From assembly GCA_963932465.1 (NCBI GenBank), contig OZ010792.1, positions 110,478,935 to 110,542,934 of the forward strand: a stretch of DNA of 64,000 nt. The letters are read 5' to 3'. The DNA is from Maratus speciosus. Taxonomy: Eukaryota > Arthropoda > Arachnida > Araneae > Salticidae. The position numbers and the translations under genes were made by a program. The first letter of the stretch is position 1. Every line of letters begins with the position of its first letter. Below, piece by piece: positions 23,286 to 32,858 of this stretch. The notes below the pieces were generated by a model. That model worked only from the letters and a program-made list of their open reading frames with translations. It was not told where the DNA came from and ran no database searches.

Positions 23286-24052
23286 TCTCTCTATTCTAAA
23301 AAAAGTAACTAACGCTGTCACCGCCGCCGCCGGCTTTGAATATTTTGTGACCGGAGGTCTTTCTTCGTTAATATTAAGAAAACTATTGCATACAAAAATA
23401 TGAAAATCTGTGGTATTATAGCGAAATGTTTGATCAACACGCTAATGCATACAGTTTTCAAATCGAAGAATTATTTTAAGAGATATTTAATGCTAAAGTT
23501 GGACAAAATCGTTCCATTAAAAAAAATTTATAGGAGCAAAAGCTATACATGGGAATTTAATCATTTTTAGATCATTTTATTCAATAGAAGATCCCGGTGT
23601 GCAGATTTCATTAATTATTTTTTTTAATTTGACTCTTTTTTTGAGGTTTTATTTCTATTTTAAATTCAAATATTCAGCATCTTGACAGATATTTTTTACA
23701 TATTTTAGAAAATGGTATTAATTTCAACTGTTGCCAACTGTATAAACAGAGCAAACAATAATGTTTGCTTCAAATAAAAAAAAATATTTACACGTTACTA
23801 TTATAAACAGAAAAAAACCTTCAAATTAGAATTAAATAATTAGGTATAAAAAGCAGGCACTTATTGGAAATTACGCCATAAAAACTATATTTACATGTGA
23901 ATTTTAAAAGAGAAAGGATATTGTAAAATAAATTCATTAACATGCGTTAGAAGTCTGAAATAGAAGAAATTACGTCACATTACACTTATTAAGCAAAATG
24001 AACAAAAAATAGTATTGCAAGACAGTTTAAATTTAAAAATTGCGTGAGACAA
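23286..24052 (+). mobile_element. Non-autonomous Helitron, copy 2, 3'-truncated
   Basis: The start TCTCTCTATTCTAAAA is preceded by A, as expected for Helitrons, and followed by GCTGTCACCGCCGCCGCCGG and the body shared with copies 1, 3 and 4. Alignment stops near AATTGCGTGAGACA, where the 146-bp tandem array begins; the hairpin and CTAG end are missing. Either the array element inserted here or a deletion joined them. Confidence 0.75.
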
Positions 24053-26060
24053 AATATTAGAGGTTAAATATTAGATTTTTTTGAAAATTTTATTATTTGT
24101 CGTTTGATGTGAGGTGTTCAGCTATAAGTATGCGAATTTTCATGTCTCCAACATAATTAGGGGCTGAGTTAGAAAAATTGCTTAAAATACACAAGTTAGA
24201 GCCCAGAGGATTAAATATTAGACTTTTTCAAAATTTTATTATTTGCCGTTTGATGTGAGGTGTTCAGCTATAAGTATGCAAAATGTCATGTCTCCAACTT
24301 AATTAGGGGCTGAGTTAGAAAAATTGTTTAAAATACATAAGTTAGAGCCCAGAGGATTAAATATTAGACTTTTTCAAAATTTTATTATTTGTCGTTTGAT
24401 GTGAGGTGTTGAGCTATAAGTATGCAAAATGTCATGCCTCCAACTTAATTAGGGGCTGAGCTAGAAAAATTGCTTAAAATACACAAGTTAGAGCCCAGAG
24501 GGTTAAATATTAGACATTTTTCAAAATTTTATTATTTGTCGTTTGATCTGAGGTGTCCAGCTATAAGTATGCAAAATTTCATGTCTCCAACATAATTAGG
24601 GGCTGAGTTAGAAAAATTGCTTAAAATACACAAGTTAGAGCCCAGAGAGTTAAATATTAGACTTTTTCTAAATTATATAATTTGCCGTTTGATGTGAGGT
24701 GTTCAGCTATAAGTATGCAAATTTTCATGTCTCCAACATAATTAGGGTCTGAGTTAGAAAAATTGCTTAAAATATACAAGTTAGAGCCCAGAGGGTAAAA
24801 TATTAGACTTTTTCAAAATTTTATAACTTGCCGTTTGATGTGAGGTGTTCAGCTATAAGTATGCAAAATTTCATGTCTCCAACTTAATTAGGGGCTGAGT
24901 TAGAAAAATTGCTTAAAATACACAAGTTAGAGCCCAGAGGGTTAAATAATAGACTTTTTCAAAATTTTATTATTTGTCGTTTGATGTGAGGTGTTCGGCT
25001 ATAAGTATGCAAAATGTCGTCTGCAACTTAATTAGGGGCTGAGTTAGAAAAATTGTTTAAAATACACAAGTTAGAGTCCAGAGGGTTAAATATTAGACCT
25101 TTTTCTAAATTTTATTATTTGTCGTTTGATCTGAGGTGTTCAGCTATAAGTATGCAAAATTTCATGTCTCCAACTTAATTAGGGGCTGAGTTAGAAAAAT
25201 TGCTTAAAATACAGAAGTTAGAGAGTGGAGGGTTAAATATGACTTTTTCAAAATTTTATGATTTATCGTGTTATCGCAAGTGTTCAGCTATAAGTATGCA
25301 AACTTTCAAGTCTCCAACTTAGTTAGGGGATGAGTTAAAAAAAATTGCTTAAAATACATAAGTTAGAGCCCAGAGGGTTAAATATCAGACCTTTTTCAAA
25401 ATTTTATTATTTGGCGTTTGATGTGAGGATTTCAGCTATAAGTATGCAAAATTTCATGTCTCCAACTTAATTAGGGGCTGAGTTAGAAAAATTGTTTAAA
25501 ATACATAAGTTAGAGTCCAGAGGATTAAATATTAGACTTTTTCAAAATTTTATTATTTGTCGTTTGATGTGAGGTGTTCAGCTATAAGTATGCAAAATGT
25601 CATGTCTCCAACTTATTTAGGGGCTGAGTTAGACAAATTGCTTAAAGTACAGAAGTTAGAGACCGGAGGGTTAAATATGACTTTTTCAAAATTTTATGAT
25701 TTATCGTGTTATCGCAAGTGTTCAGCTATAAGTATGCAAACTTTCATGTCTCCAACTTAATTAGGGGCTGAGTTAGAAAAATTGCTTTAAATACACAAGT
25801 TAGAGACCAGAGGGTTAAATATTAAACATTTTTCAAAATTTTTTTATTTGTCATTTGATGTGAGATGTTCAGCTATAAGTATGCAAAATTTTATGTCTCC
25901 AACTTAATTAAATTAGGGGCTGAGTTAGAAAAATTGCTTAAAATACACAAGTTAGAGCCCAGAGGGTTAAATATTAGACTTTTTCAAAATTTTATTATTT
26001 GCCGTTTGATGTGTGGTGTTCAGCTATAAGTATGCAAATTCTCAAGTCTCCGACATATAT
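24053..26060 (+). repeat. 146-bp tandem array, 14 units
   Basis: The word GCTATAAGTATGC marks 14 units at 24121, 24267, 24413, 24560, 24706, 24852, 24998, 25143, 25287, 25435, 25581, 25725, 25872 and 26023. Most spacings are 146 bp (144-151). Each unit also contains CATGTCTCCAACTTAATTAG and GTTAGAGCCCAGAGGGTTAA. Units at 25287 and 25725 share a variant (ATCGTGTTATCGCAAG) three units apart, showing a local 438-bp higher-order duplication. The same satellite, reversed, is at 54380-55250. Confidence 0.95.
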
Positions 26061-26152
26061 AGTTTCTGAGAACGGGCTCTGTGACAGACGGACAGACAGA
26101 CAGACAAAGGAGTGTGACAGGTAGTGTTTCGTTAGATGAACGAAACTCTAAA
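26061..26152 (+). mobile_element. GACA-rich terminal module of the array
   Basis: After the last unit come TCTGAGAACGGGCTCTGTGA, a (GACA)n tract (26083-26107) and the inverted repeat GTTTCGTTAGATGAACGAAAC. The same three parts, reversed, start the element at 54311. This marks one end of a shared mobile unit. Confidence 0.75.
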
Positions 26153-26292
26153 AACATGCTGCGGATGACTGTAACAACATCCTAAATTTACATTACCATC
26201 AGCGATCTACCAATCCCGAATTTAGTTTATATTCGTTTCATATATTCTTATTCTTCTGTGTGGTCATGTAAAATAACTATCAAAATTATATA

Positions 26293-26464
26293 CAGTAAAA
26301 CCTCTGAATAGCGGACACCCCGAGAATGCAGAATTTGTCCTCTATTTAGAGGTGACTGCTACTGAGAGTAAAACATGTACAGTTATTTAAGAGTTGGTAA
26401 TCGAAAAAATGTCCGCTAAATAGAGGTATCCTCTAATCGGGTGTGTCCGCTATGGAGGTTTTAC
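26293..26464. mobile_element. TA-type MITE, first of a tandem pair
   Basis: It starts CAGTAAAACCTCTGAATAGC after TA and ends GAGGTTTTAC, an inverted repeat typical of Tc1/mariner-pogo-like MITEs. The final TG is missing where the second copy begins. Confidence 0.7.
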
Positions 26465-26652
26465 CAGTAAAACCTCTGAATAGCTATCACCTCGGGAGGT
26501 CAGAATTTGTCCTCTATTTGGAGGTGTCCGCTACTGAGAGTAAAAAATGTACGAGTCTTTTATACGAGAAATTTAAGGGTCGGTAATCGAAAAAATGCCC
26601 ACTAAATAGAGGTGTCCACTAATCGGGTGTGTCCGTTATGGAGGTTTTACTG
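26465..26652. mobile_element. TA-type MITE, second of a tandem pair
   Basis: Head-to-tail copy of 26293-26464, 188 bp, starting CAGTAAAACCTCTGAATAG and ending GAGGTTTTACTG. It carries a short extra segment (TCTTTTATACGAGAAAT). The following flank is CATAAT, so TA is not preserved on the right. Confidence 0.7.
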
Positions 26653-27824
26653 CATAATAATATCATCCTTTACAAGAAAATTGCATGCTGTATGATAGAC
26701 AGACAGACACCCAGAGAAAGTTAACCTCCCGGAGCAATAAACACTCATGTCTTTTGTTTTAATCATCCACAATTGTATGTCATACAACAAGCCAGATTTC
26801 ATAGAACAGGCTAAAAACGGTCACCGTGGTACGGAGTACTGTATTATTATTTGTTTGCCCACCAAAACTGGTTGCCACGGGTTGTTGCAAGGTTTGTGAT
26901 CACGTGGTTGAAACTGATCTATTCGATATTACTGCGTGCGTATTTTTTTTTATTTGCTCCATGTGTTCAAACCAGTTGTCTACGAAAACATCAACCGGTG
27001 AAAGTGACGCACACCAAATTTCTGTGACGTATGCAGATAAATTGTGCTTTTTTATCAGTTTTTTCTATATAATTTTTAAACGGTTTGGAACTTATTTTTC
27101 ATAGTAGGTGCATTCAATAGGCGACCCTCATAGGTACCTTCTGGTGCAATCAGAAACGAAATCCGACAAATATTTTTTGAGTTATGCTTGACGAAAGGTT
27201 TTTATTAGGCTTTTTTTTTAGCAGGACATGGCGTTAATATCCATCGTAGTAGTAATGTGTCCGGACAGTAATATTTCGCTGAGTATTAGCCTTCGCTTCG
27301 CTCAGACAATTATAGAAATACGGTTTTCACCACAAGGAAGTAGGCGTCAGATGTCGAAGATATGTGTTTAAAAAAAAAAATCCTTAAACTTTAAGTAGCT
27401 TTAAGTGATAAAATTTCATCAACTGAAAATTTCAAGGTTTATAGTGAATTTTTAAATGCTTAAAATTTAAGGAAATAATGCTTAAAAGCGCTCAACCATA
27501 TTTCGATAATTATATTACGCAACGAATAATCGCGCGTTTAAGATTTCCCTTAGGTTGTAAACAGAGTGATTTAGCGATCAGGCATCTGTTTTGTACGTTT
27601 GGTTACGCAGATTTTTATCTATCTGTTTTTTAGTCTTATTACTTAATTATTATTACAATATTTCATGTGTATACCTCTTGATATTTTACGCATTATACAA
27701 GGCATTTTGAGTATTACTTTTCAAATCTGAAGAATATTCTCGCTTATTACAAGTATTGAAATAAATATGCCGGAAAATTAATCGATAAGTCATTATAATC
27801 TTCTTTAACGTTTTACTAGACAGA
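26653..27824. other. Unassigned sequence
   Basis: A GATAGACAGACAGACACC tract lies at 26695. The 92-codon frame at 26826-27104 is open but has no recognisable domain; its second half is mostly hydrophobic (FFISFFYIIF). No gene is claimed. Confidence 0.4.
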
Positions 27825-27990
27825 AAGGAAACTGCAACTCGGAATTAGGTCGATGTCATCAAAACTGGAGCAAAGCGGCTGAAATCAGTTAGCTTTATAA
27901 ACACTCCACATTTGAGATCATAGAGCTATGTTATTAAAATTACAGAGATCAAAGTGTGAAGTGTTTGCTGTTCTGTGTAACTGCGTATTT
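27825..27990 (+). repeat. Dispersed repeat, copy 3 of 3
   Basis: AGGTCGATGTCATCAAAACT, GGAGCAAAGCGGCTGAAATC and CTTTATAAACACT match the copies at 9440 and 19430. A G run (27998-28010) follows. Confidence 0.6.
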
Positions 27991-28106
27991 GAGAAGAGGG
28001 GGGGGGGGGGATCAAACTTTCATAAACTAAGCTTTTAAAAATAATAAAATTATTTTTTTTTAAAGATAAACAAAAACTATCTTTTATGAAAGTTAATTGT
28101 ATTATA

Positions 28107-29857
28107 CAGTGTGTCCACGTATAACCTGACCAACCTTTATTTTCGCAACCGTTGGTCCTAGATGCATACTTCCAATTACAAAAATGGTTTAAATAAGGTA
28201 AAGAATTATTTTTAAAGCGATTCGGGTCAAAAAGAACATTTATTAAAAAATTACGAAATTTAAATTTTTATACGGTCCCCGGGTCCTATAAGTGATATTT
28301 ACTAAAAATTCACTGTGACACTAACAAGTAAGACAAAATAAAGTCCCATTAAAATTGACCGAGTTTTGAAACTTTGAAATGCATGACTTATACCACTTTT
28401 TTGCATATCAAAACAGATGATTTCGACCATGCTTTCAGGGGTAGTATGTAAAGTACATAAACTTATTTCAAGGTATCTGCGCTTTGAAAGAAATCGTTCA
28501 AATATTACGATTAACTTTTATTAGTTAATTTCACATTAGTTAAAATAATTGTATTTTAACATATGTTTTATTTTGTAAGGATTTGAGGTTATGATTTCTT
28601 TTAACTAAAATTACGTTATTTTCATAAGATTTTATTTAACTTGCAATGATCGTCTTTCCAGTTTAAAATTTGTACTCGAACTTTAACTTATTTTCAAATG
28701 TCCGATCGAAGTTAAATTTTACATACTGACTTAAATCCAATGGCAATGCAATTATTATGATTTTCGACTCTTACCATCTTATACATACTTATATTAGAGG
28801 ATAACACAAAAAAATTCGGATAGATTACCGTCAAGAAGTTTAAGAAAGGGTTTTAGATTAGATAACATAAACCTGCGATGGTTGTGTTTTTTAACTTTTA
28901 TAATTACATTTTATGTATTTTTTAACGCTGAATCAAAAAATTACCTTTACTTTTAAACATCATGTCAAGATTTTTCGCAAATCGTAAATTTCAAGGTTAA
29001 AAAATAGCGAAAAATCTGATACTATAAAACAGATGTAAGACTTTTTTTATTCAGTTTAATTTTATTTAATTCAATAATTTATTAGATTTTTTTGGCTTAT
29101 ACTGAGTTTCTTACAGCTAAACAGCTTGGGGATCCGATGAGGTTGGGAGGGGAGGCGGGATCAATTTTAACTTTTAGCTTTTTAACTTTGAAATTTGAGA
29201 TTTGAGTAAATTCCTGACGTGATGGTTTAAAATGAAGGTCATTTTCGGATTCAGTGCTAAAAAACATGCCACAACCCAAAATTTGAAAGACAGTGTAATC
29301 TAACAGCATTTAAAAATATGTATCATTTTGTAAAGAATTGAGGCTGTTGTTCTTCATCCTTTTATTTAACAAAAAATCTGTTATTTTTATCCTCTTATAA
29401 TGTTCAGTACAAATTGTACATTTTGCAGTATTATGTCAGAATGATTAAAGATTTCAAATTTATACTGCAATGCTAATTTTACTCTCAACCATTTCTTTAA
29501 TATATCTGACGAAATTATATTTCTACTAAATTTGTGAATGATCCCTAATATGCAACAAAAAATATACTACAACTTTAAACAGCTTTTACTCGGTCAGTTT
29601 TAATCATAGAATAACGGGGCTTTTTTTGCCTTACTTGCCAGTGTAAAAGGGAAATTTTACTAAATTTAACTTATAGGACTGGGGGACCGTATAAAAATTT
29701 AGATTCTGTAATTCTTCATTAAATTGTTTTTTCGCTCCAAACTTTTTTTTAATCTTAACCCTGCACTTAATTTTGACCATTTTTGTGATTGGAAGTATGC
29801 ATCTAGGACCAACGGTTGCGAAAATAAAGGTCGGTCAGGTTATACGTGGACACACTG
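28107..29857. mobile_element. 1.75-kb long-TIR element, TA target site
   Basis: TA flanks both sides. The terminal inverted repeats start CAGTGTGTCCACGTATAACC and match at about 79 of the first 81 bases; weaker similarity continues to roughly 265 bp per side, including TTTTTATACGGTCCC. The start and TA target fit the Tc1/mariner superfamily. No transposase frame is visible, so it is a non-autonomous or hollowed-out copy. The long matching arms would fold into a hairpin if transcribed. Confidence 0.85.
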
Positions 29858-30147
29858 TATAAAGTAGAGTAATGTAAAAAAAGTTAATATTAAATATTTA
29901 GCCTTTGCCATTCAATACAGTTAATTGCATTTAATAATTCCTTGTTGAAAATTTTGATTTTTTGGTTTTTACTGATTGCTTACGTCATAAAAGTTTTTAA
30001 CAATTAAAATATTGCATTTCCTAGAACATAGCTACGTAAAGAAGGGGGGAAAATTGCCGCGTAGCGCCTTTCTCGCCAAACAGAGAGCGCTCGCTAGATC
30101 ACTTGATGAAAATCGTTGAAAATGAAATATTTTAAAGGTGTTTGTTA

Positions 30148-30166
30148 TTATATATATATATATATA
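30148..30166. repeat. (TA)n microsatellite
   Basis: About nine TA dinucleotides directly next to the solo Helitron end at 30169. Confidence 0.9.
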
Positions 30167-30168
30167 CG

Positions 30169-30226
30169 CTAGGGAGGCCCCTGCGAGCTATGCACGCCAA
30201 CCCCCGTTCAGGCATCGCAGTCTCTA
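30169..30226 (-). mobile_element. Solo Helitron 3' end
   Basis: CTAGGGAGGCCCCTGCGAGC and CCAACCCCCGTTCAGGCATC, then GCAGTCTCTAAAA, match the reversed 3' terminal region of the Helitron family. Only about 58 bp remain. Confidence 0.7.
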
Positions 30227-30955
30227 AAAACAAAGTAATGTGCCCTGTTTAAAAAATATTACCAGATTACCGATTGATTTTTTTTTATATTTTTGACGGT
30301 CAATTATCTACTCGAGGGATATAGGCCCAGGGGGGGGGGTGTCCTTCGTGGAGGGGGTTTCCTAAGGGAACCTAACCAGTATTTACGTATGGAAACCAGA
30401 TTACCGAGGATTGAATGATAATATTATCATTATAACGGCGGTTATCTTTTGTAATCGGGTTGTCATGCTTTTCTGTGTGAATAAAGCATTTTTCGGTTAA
30501 CGTGGCCTCAGATCAATTACTCATTTAAAAATTAGCTTGTGTAAAATAGGTTAAGAACGTTGCTATCTTTCTGACTTTTATAATGACGCTATGGACAATA
30601 TTCTTTCTTTAGGTTCGAGTTTAACTCCGTCTGCTTGGGAATAGCTCTCAGAACCGCGGCATTGAAAAGCATTGTGCTTTGAAATTTTACACTTATATTT
30701 TATGTTTTGATCGAGTTTTAGTTATTTTCAGAAACAGATATAGCTTATTCATAAATTCTTTTCTCTATTTTAATACGCCATCATGCATGTTTTCATGTTA
30801 TTTTTACAATGTATATATATATTTTTTATTAATTAATAAGAATATAAAAATTCTCTAATATGTATTTATCGAATAGTAATTCGTACAAAATAAAACGAAA
30901 GTATTTTGCGCCAACATTTACCTTTATTTAAGATGCATCAAGTGATTTAACGTCA

Positions 30956-31165
30956 CATTAAAATTCTCGAGGCTATCGAGAAAGGCAGGCTGCCGCGGTG
31001 CGTCCAGTTCTTCTTTTTTTACAGACCGCTGGAGTCACGTGATGCTCGCATGCACCAATGAAGGTGTGCGAAAAGAGCATCACGTGACCCCACCGGTCTG
31101 TAAAAAAGAAGAATCAGACCCACCGCGGTAGCCTGTCTTTCTCGTTAGCCTCGAAAATTCTAATG
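30956..31165. mobile_element. 210-bp fold-back element
   Basis: Arms 30956-31047 and 31071-31165 are inverted repeats with few mismatches, including GTCACGTGATGCTC / GAGCATCACGTGAC and TACAGACCG / CGGTCTGTA. The spacer is about 25 bp. The arms are GC-richer than the flanks. No target duplication was fixed and there is no gene. Confidence 0.8.
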
Positions 31166-31351
31166 AATGAAAACCGTTTTAAATGTATCATTTTAATATA
31201 TCACGTAATATTCACTATTAAATGCATTTCTCATGTAATAACTTATTTATTTTAATTTTTCTTTTTCTCTTTTAAGATTCAGGGGCAAATATATTACTTA
31301 ATTTAAAAGTGTGTGGGAATATTATTATTTGAGCTTTTTAAATATGATCTA

Positions 31352-31557
31352 CAGTGAGTGTAAAAACTTTAAGGACACCACAAAATATTAATTTTTTTTA
31401 TAAATTTCAAATCAGATGGGAAAAAATACTATGATGTATATCAAAGGTTGAAAATTAATAAAAAGCCAACAAAATTCATCTGTAGGTATTTTATTACGAA
31501 AATAAAGTAATTGTACAAAAAAAGACTATTTCTGCCTATGTAAAAACCGGCTGCGGA
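31352..31557 (+). repeat. Mariner-like end followed by AT-rich body
   Basis: CAGTGAGTGTAAAAACTTTA follows TA and looks like a mariner-type end. A similar phrase in the same orientation (GTAAAAACTTTATGGACAGC) continues after the hAT MITE at 31670. No inverted partner was found. Confidence 0.3.
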
Positions 31558-31669
31558 GTCGGTGGAAAAAATGGACGACTCCGACTCCGGGAATTTTTAC
31601 AGATCCGACACCGACTCCGACTCTTTCGCTCAAAAATGGACCCGACCCGACTCCGACTCCGCAGCCCTG
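31558..31669. mobile_element. 112-bp hAT MITE
   Basis: An exact 8-bp target duplication GTAAAAAC lies at 31550-31557 and 31670-31677. The right end reads, reversed, CAGGGCTGCGGAGTCGG, a typical hAT terminus; the left end (CGGCTGCGGAGTCGG) has lost a few bases. The interior is rich in GACTCC repeats. No coding capacity. Confidence 0.85.
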
Positions 31670-31780
31670 GTAAAAACTTTATGGACAGCAAAATAAAAAC
31701 AATACAGTAACGTAGAAATAAATACTTAATATATTACGCACCACACCATTTCATTTGATGACTGCAAATAGGGGAGGATA

Positions 31781-32335
31781 GTACACAGTGAGACGAAAAT
31801 TATTATTACTTAACGAATGGCAACGATTTTTATTCTTTTGAAAAAAAAAATTTGCTACATCTTTAAGCTACACAAATACGCTATACATTAATGTATAAAT
31901 GGTTTTTAAAAAGTTATTTATAAAAGCACAGAAGCAGCATAACTGAGTGTCGAAAATTGCCTCACTGTGTACCACAAGTGGTACACAGTGAGACAATGTA
32001 TATATTTTCATAAATCATACATTTTTACACTCTATCAATAATTTTCTGCAGTTTATGACTTCTAATTAATATTTCTAGATTAAAATTTTTTTTTAAATAT
32101 GAGCCTCGTGTGGACAATGGCAGACACTGGGCTACCTTCATGCAAATTTTCAGCCTCTTACGTTTAGTTGATTTCACTAGCCATCGCACGCCCCCCCCCC
32201 CCCCACACACACATACCCAGAGAGAAAAAAACCTTATTTTATTAATAAATAACTTTTTTTACATTAGAACCGCATAGTAGATACACAGTGAGGCACGTCT
32301 CACTGTGTACCACAACTGTATGTTTCACTGTGTAC
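31781..32335. mobile_element. Element with repeated GTACACAGTGAGAC words
   Basis: GTACACAGTGAGAC at 31781 and, inverted, TTTCACTGTGTAC at 32323-32335 bound the segment. The same word recurs inside at 31981 and inverted at 31961 and 32299. A perfect 15-bp stem with a 2-base loop is at 31961-31992. No known class was recognised. A short minus-strand frame (32025-32210) has no known domain; a C run lies at 32190-32204. Confidence 0.5.
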
Positions 32336-32439
32336 TTTCGTTACGTTGTAACAAAATGTATGAAACATCTATTACATCAATTTCATCGCTTAAAAAAGTT
32401 TATGTCGTTTTGTCGAAATATTATTTCTTTATTTTTCAT

Positions 32440-32702
32440 TTTACAAAAAGTACTTTTGTTTTAGTCACTTGCCAAGATTTAATACCAAAAAAATCGCCAA
32501 AAATTCTTAGTAGTTGCTATAGATTTTTTTTAAATTATGCAGTTATATTGCATATTTGCTAAATTTTTTTATTTATTAACGAGTTTTAATTTTGTTGTGA
32601 TGTTATATTAGCCGGAAAGCCTGTTTTACCCAGAAGTATAGTAAATGCTAATAGTGTGTTTATTAGAACATAAAAAACCAAACTTTGCTCATCGAAACGC
32701 TT
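32440..32702 (+). repeat. Duplicated segment, copy 1
   Basis: It aligns over about 260 bp with 35272-35530, including TTAGCCGGAAAGCCTG and GTGTTTATTAGAACATAAA. The two copies flank the hAT element at 32859. Confidence 0.8.
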
Positions 32703-32858
32703 ACTTAGTGGATGTATTATACATCGCTGTTAGATGCCATAACATTTTGAAGAAAATTCAATGTTGTTCTAACTGCTGATCCCCAGTTTCTCTGCGTACT
32801 TTTAATATTTATATTTTCAGTAAGTTAAACTCAAAGAGGTGTGCACTTGCTTATTCAG

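Noticed and set aside
25557..25760. Open frame with internally repeated peptide (CSAISMQ)
   Set aside because: The repeat comes from reading through two units of the 146-bp satellite, not from a protein.
24053..26060. CRISPR-like array
   Set aside because: The units are contiguous 146-bp tandem copies without distinct short repeats and unique spacers, in a eukaryotic context.
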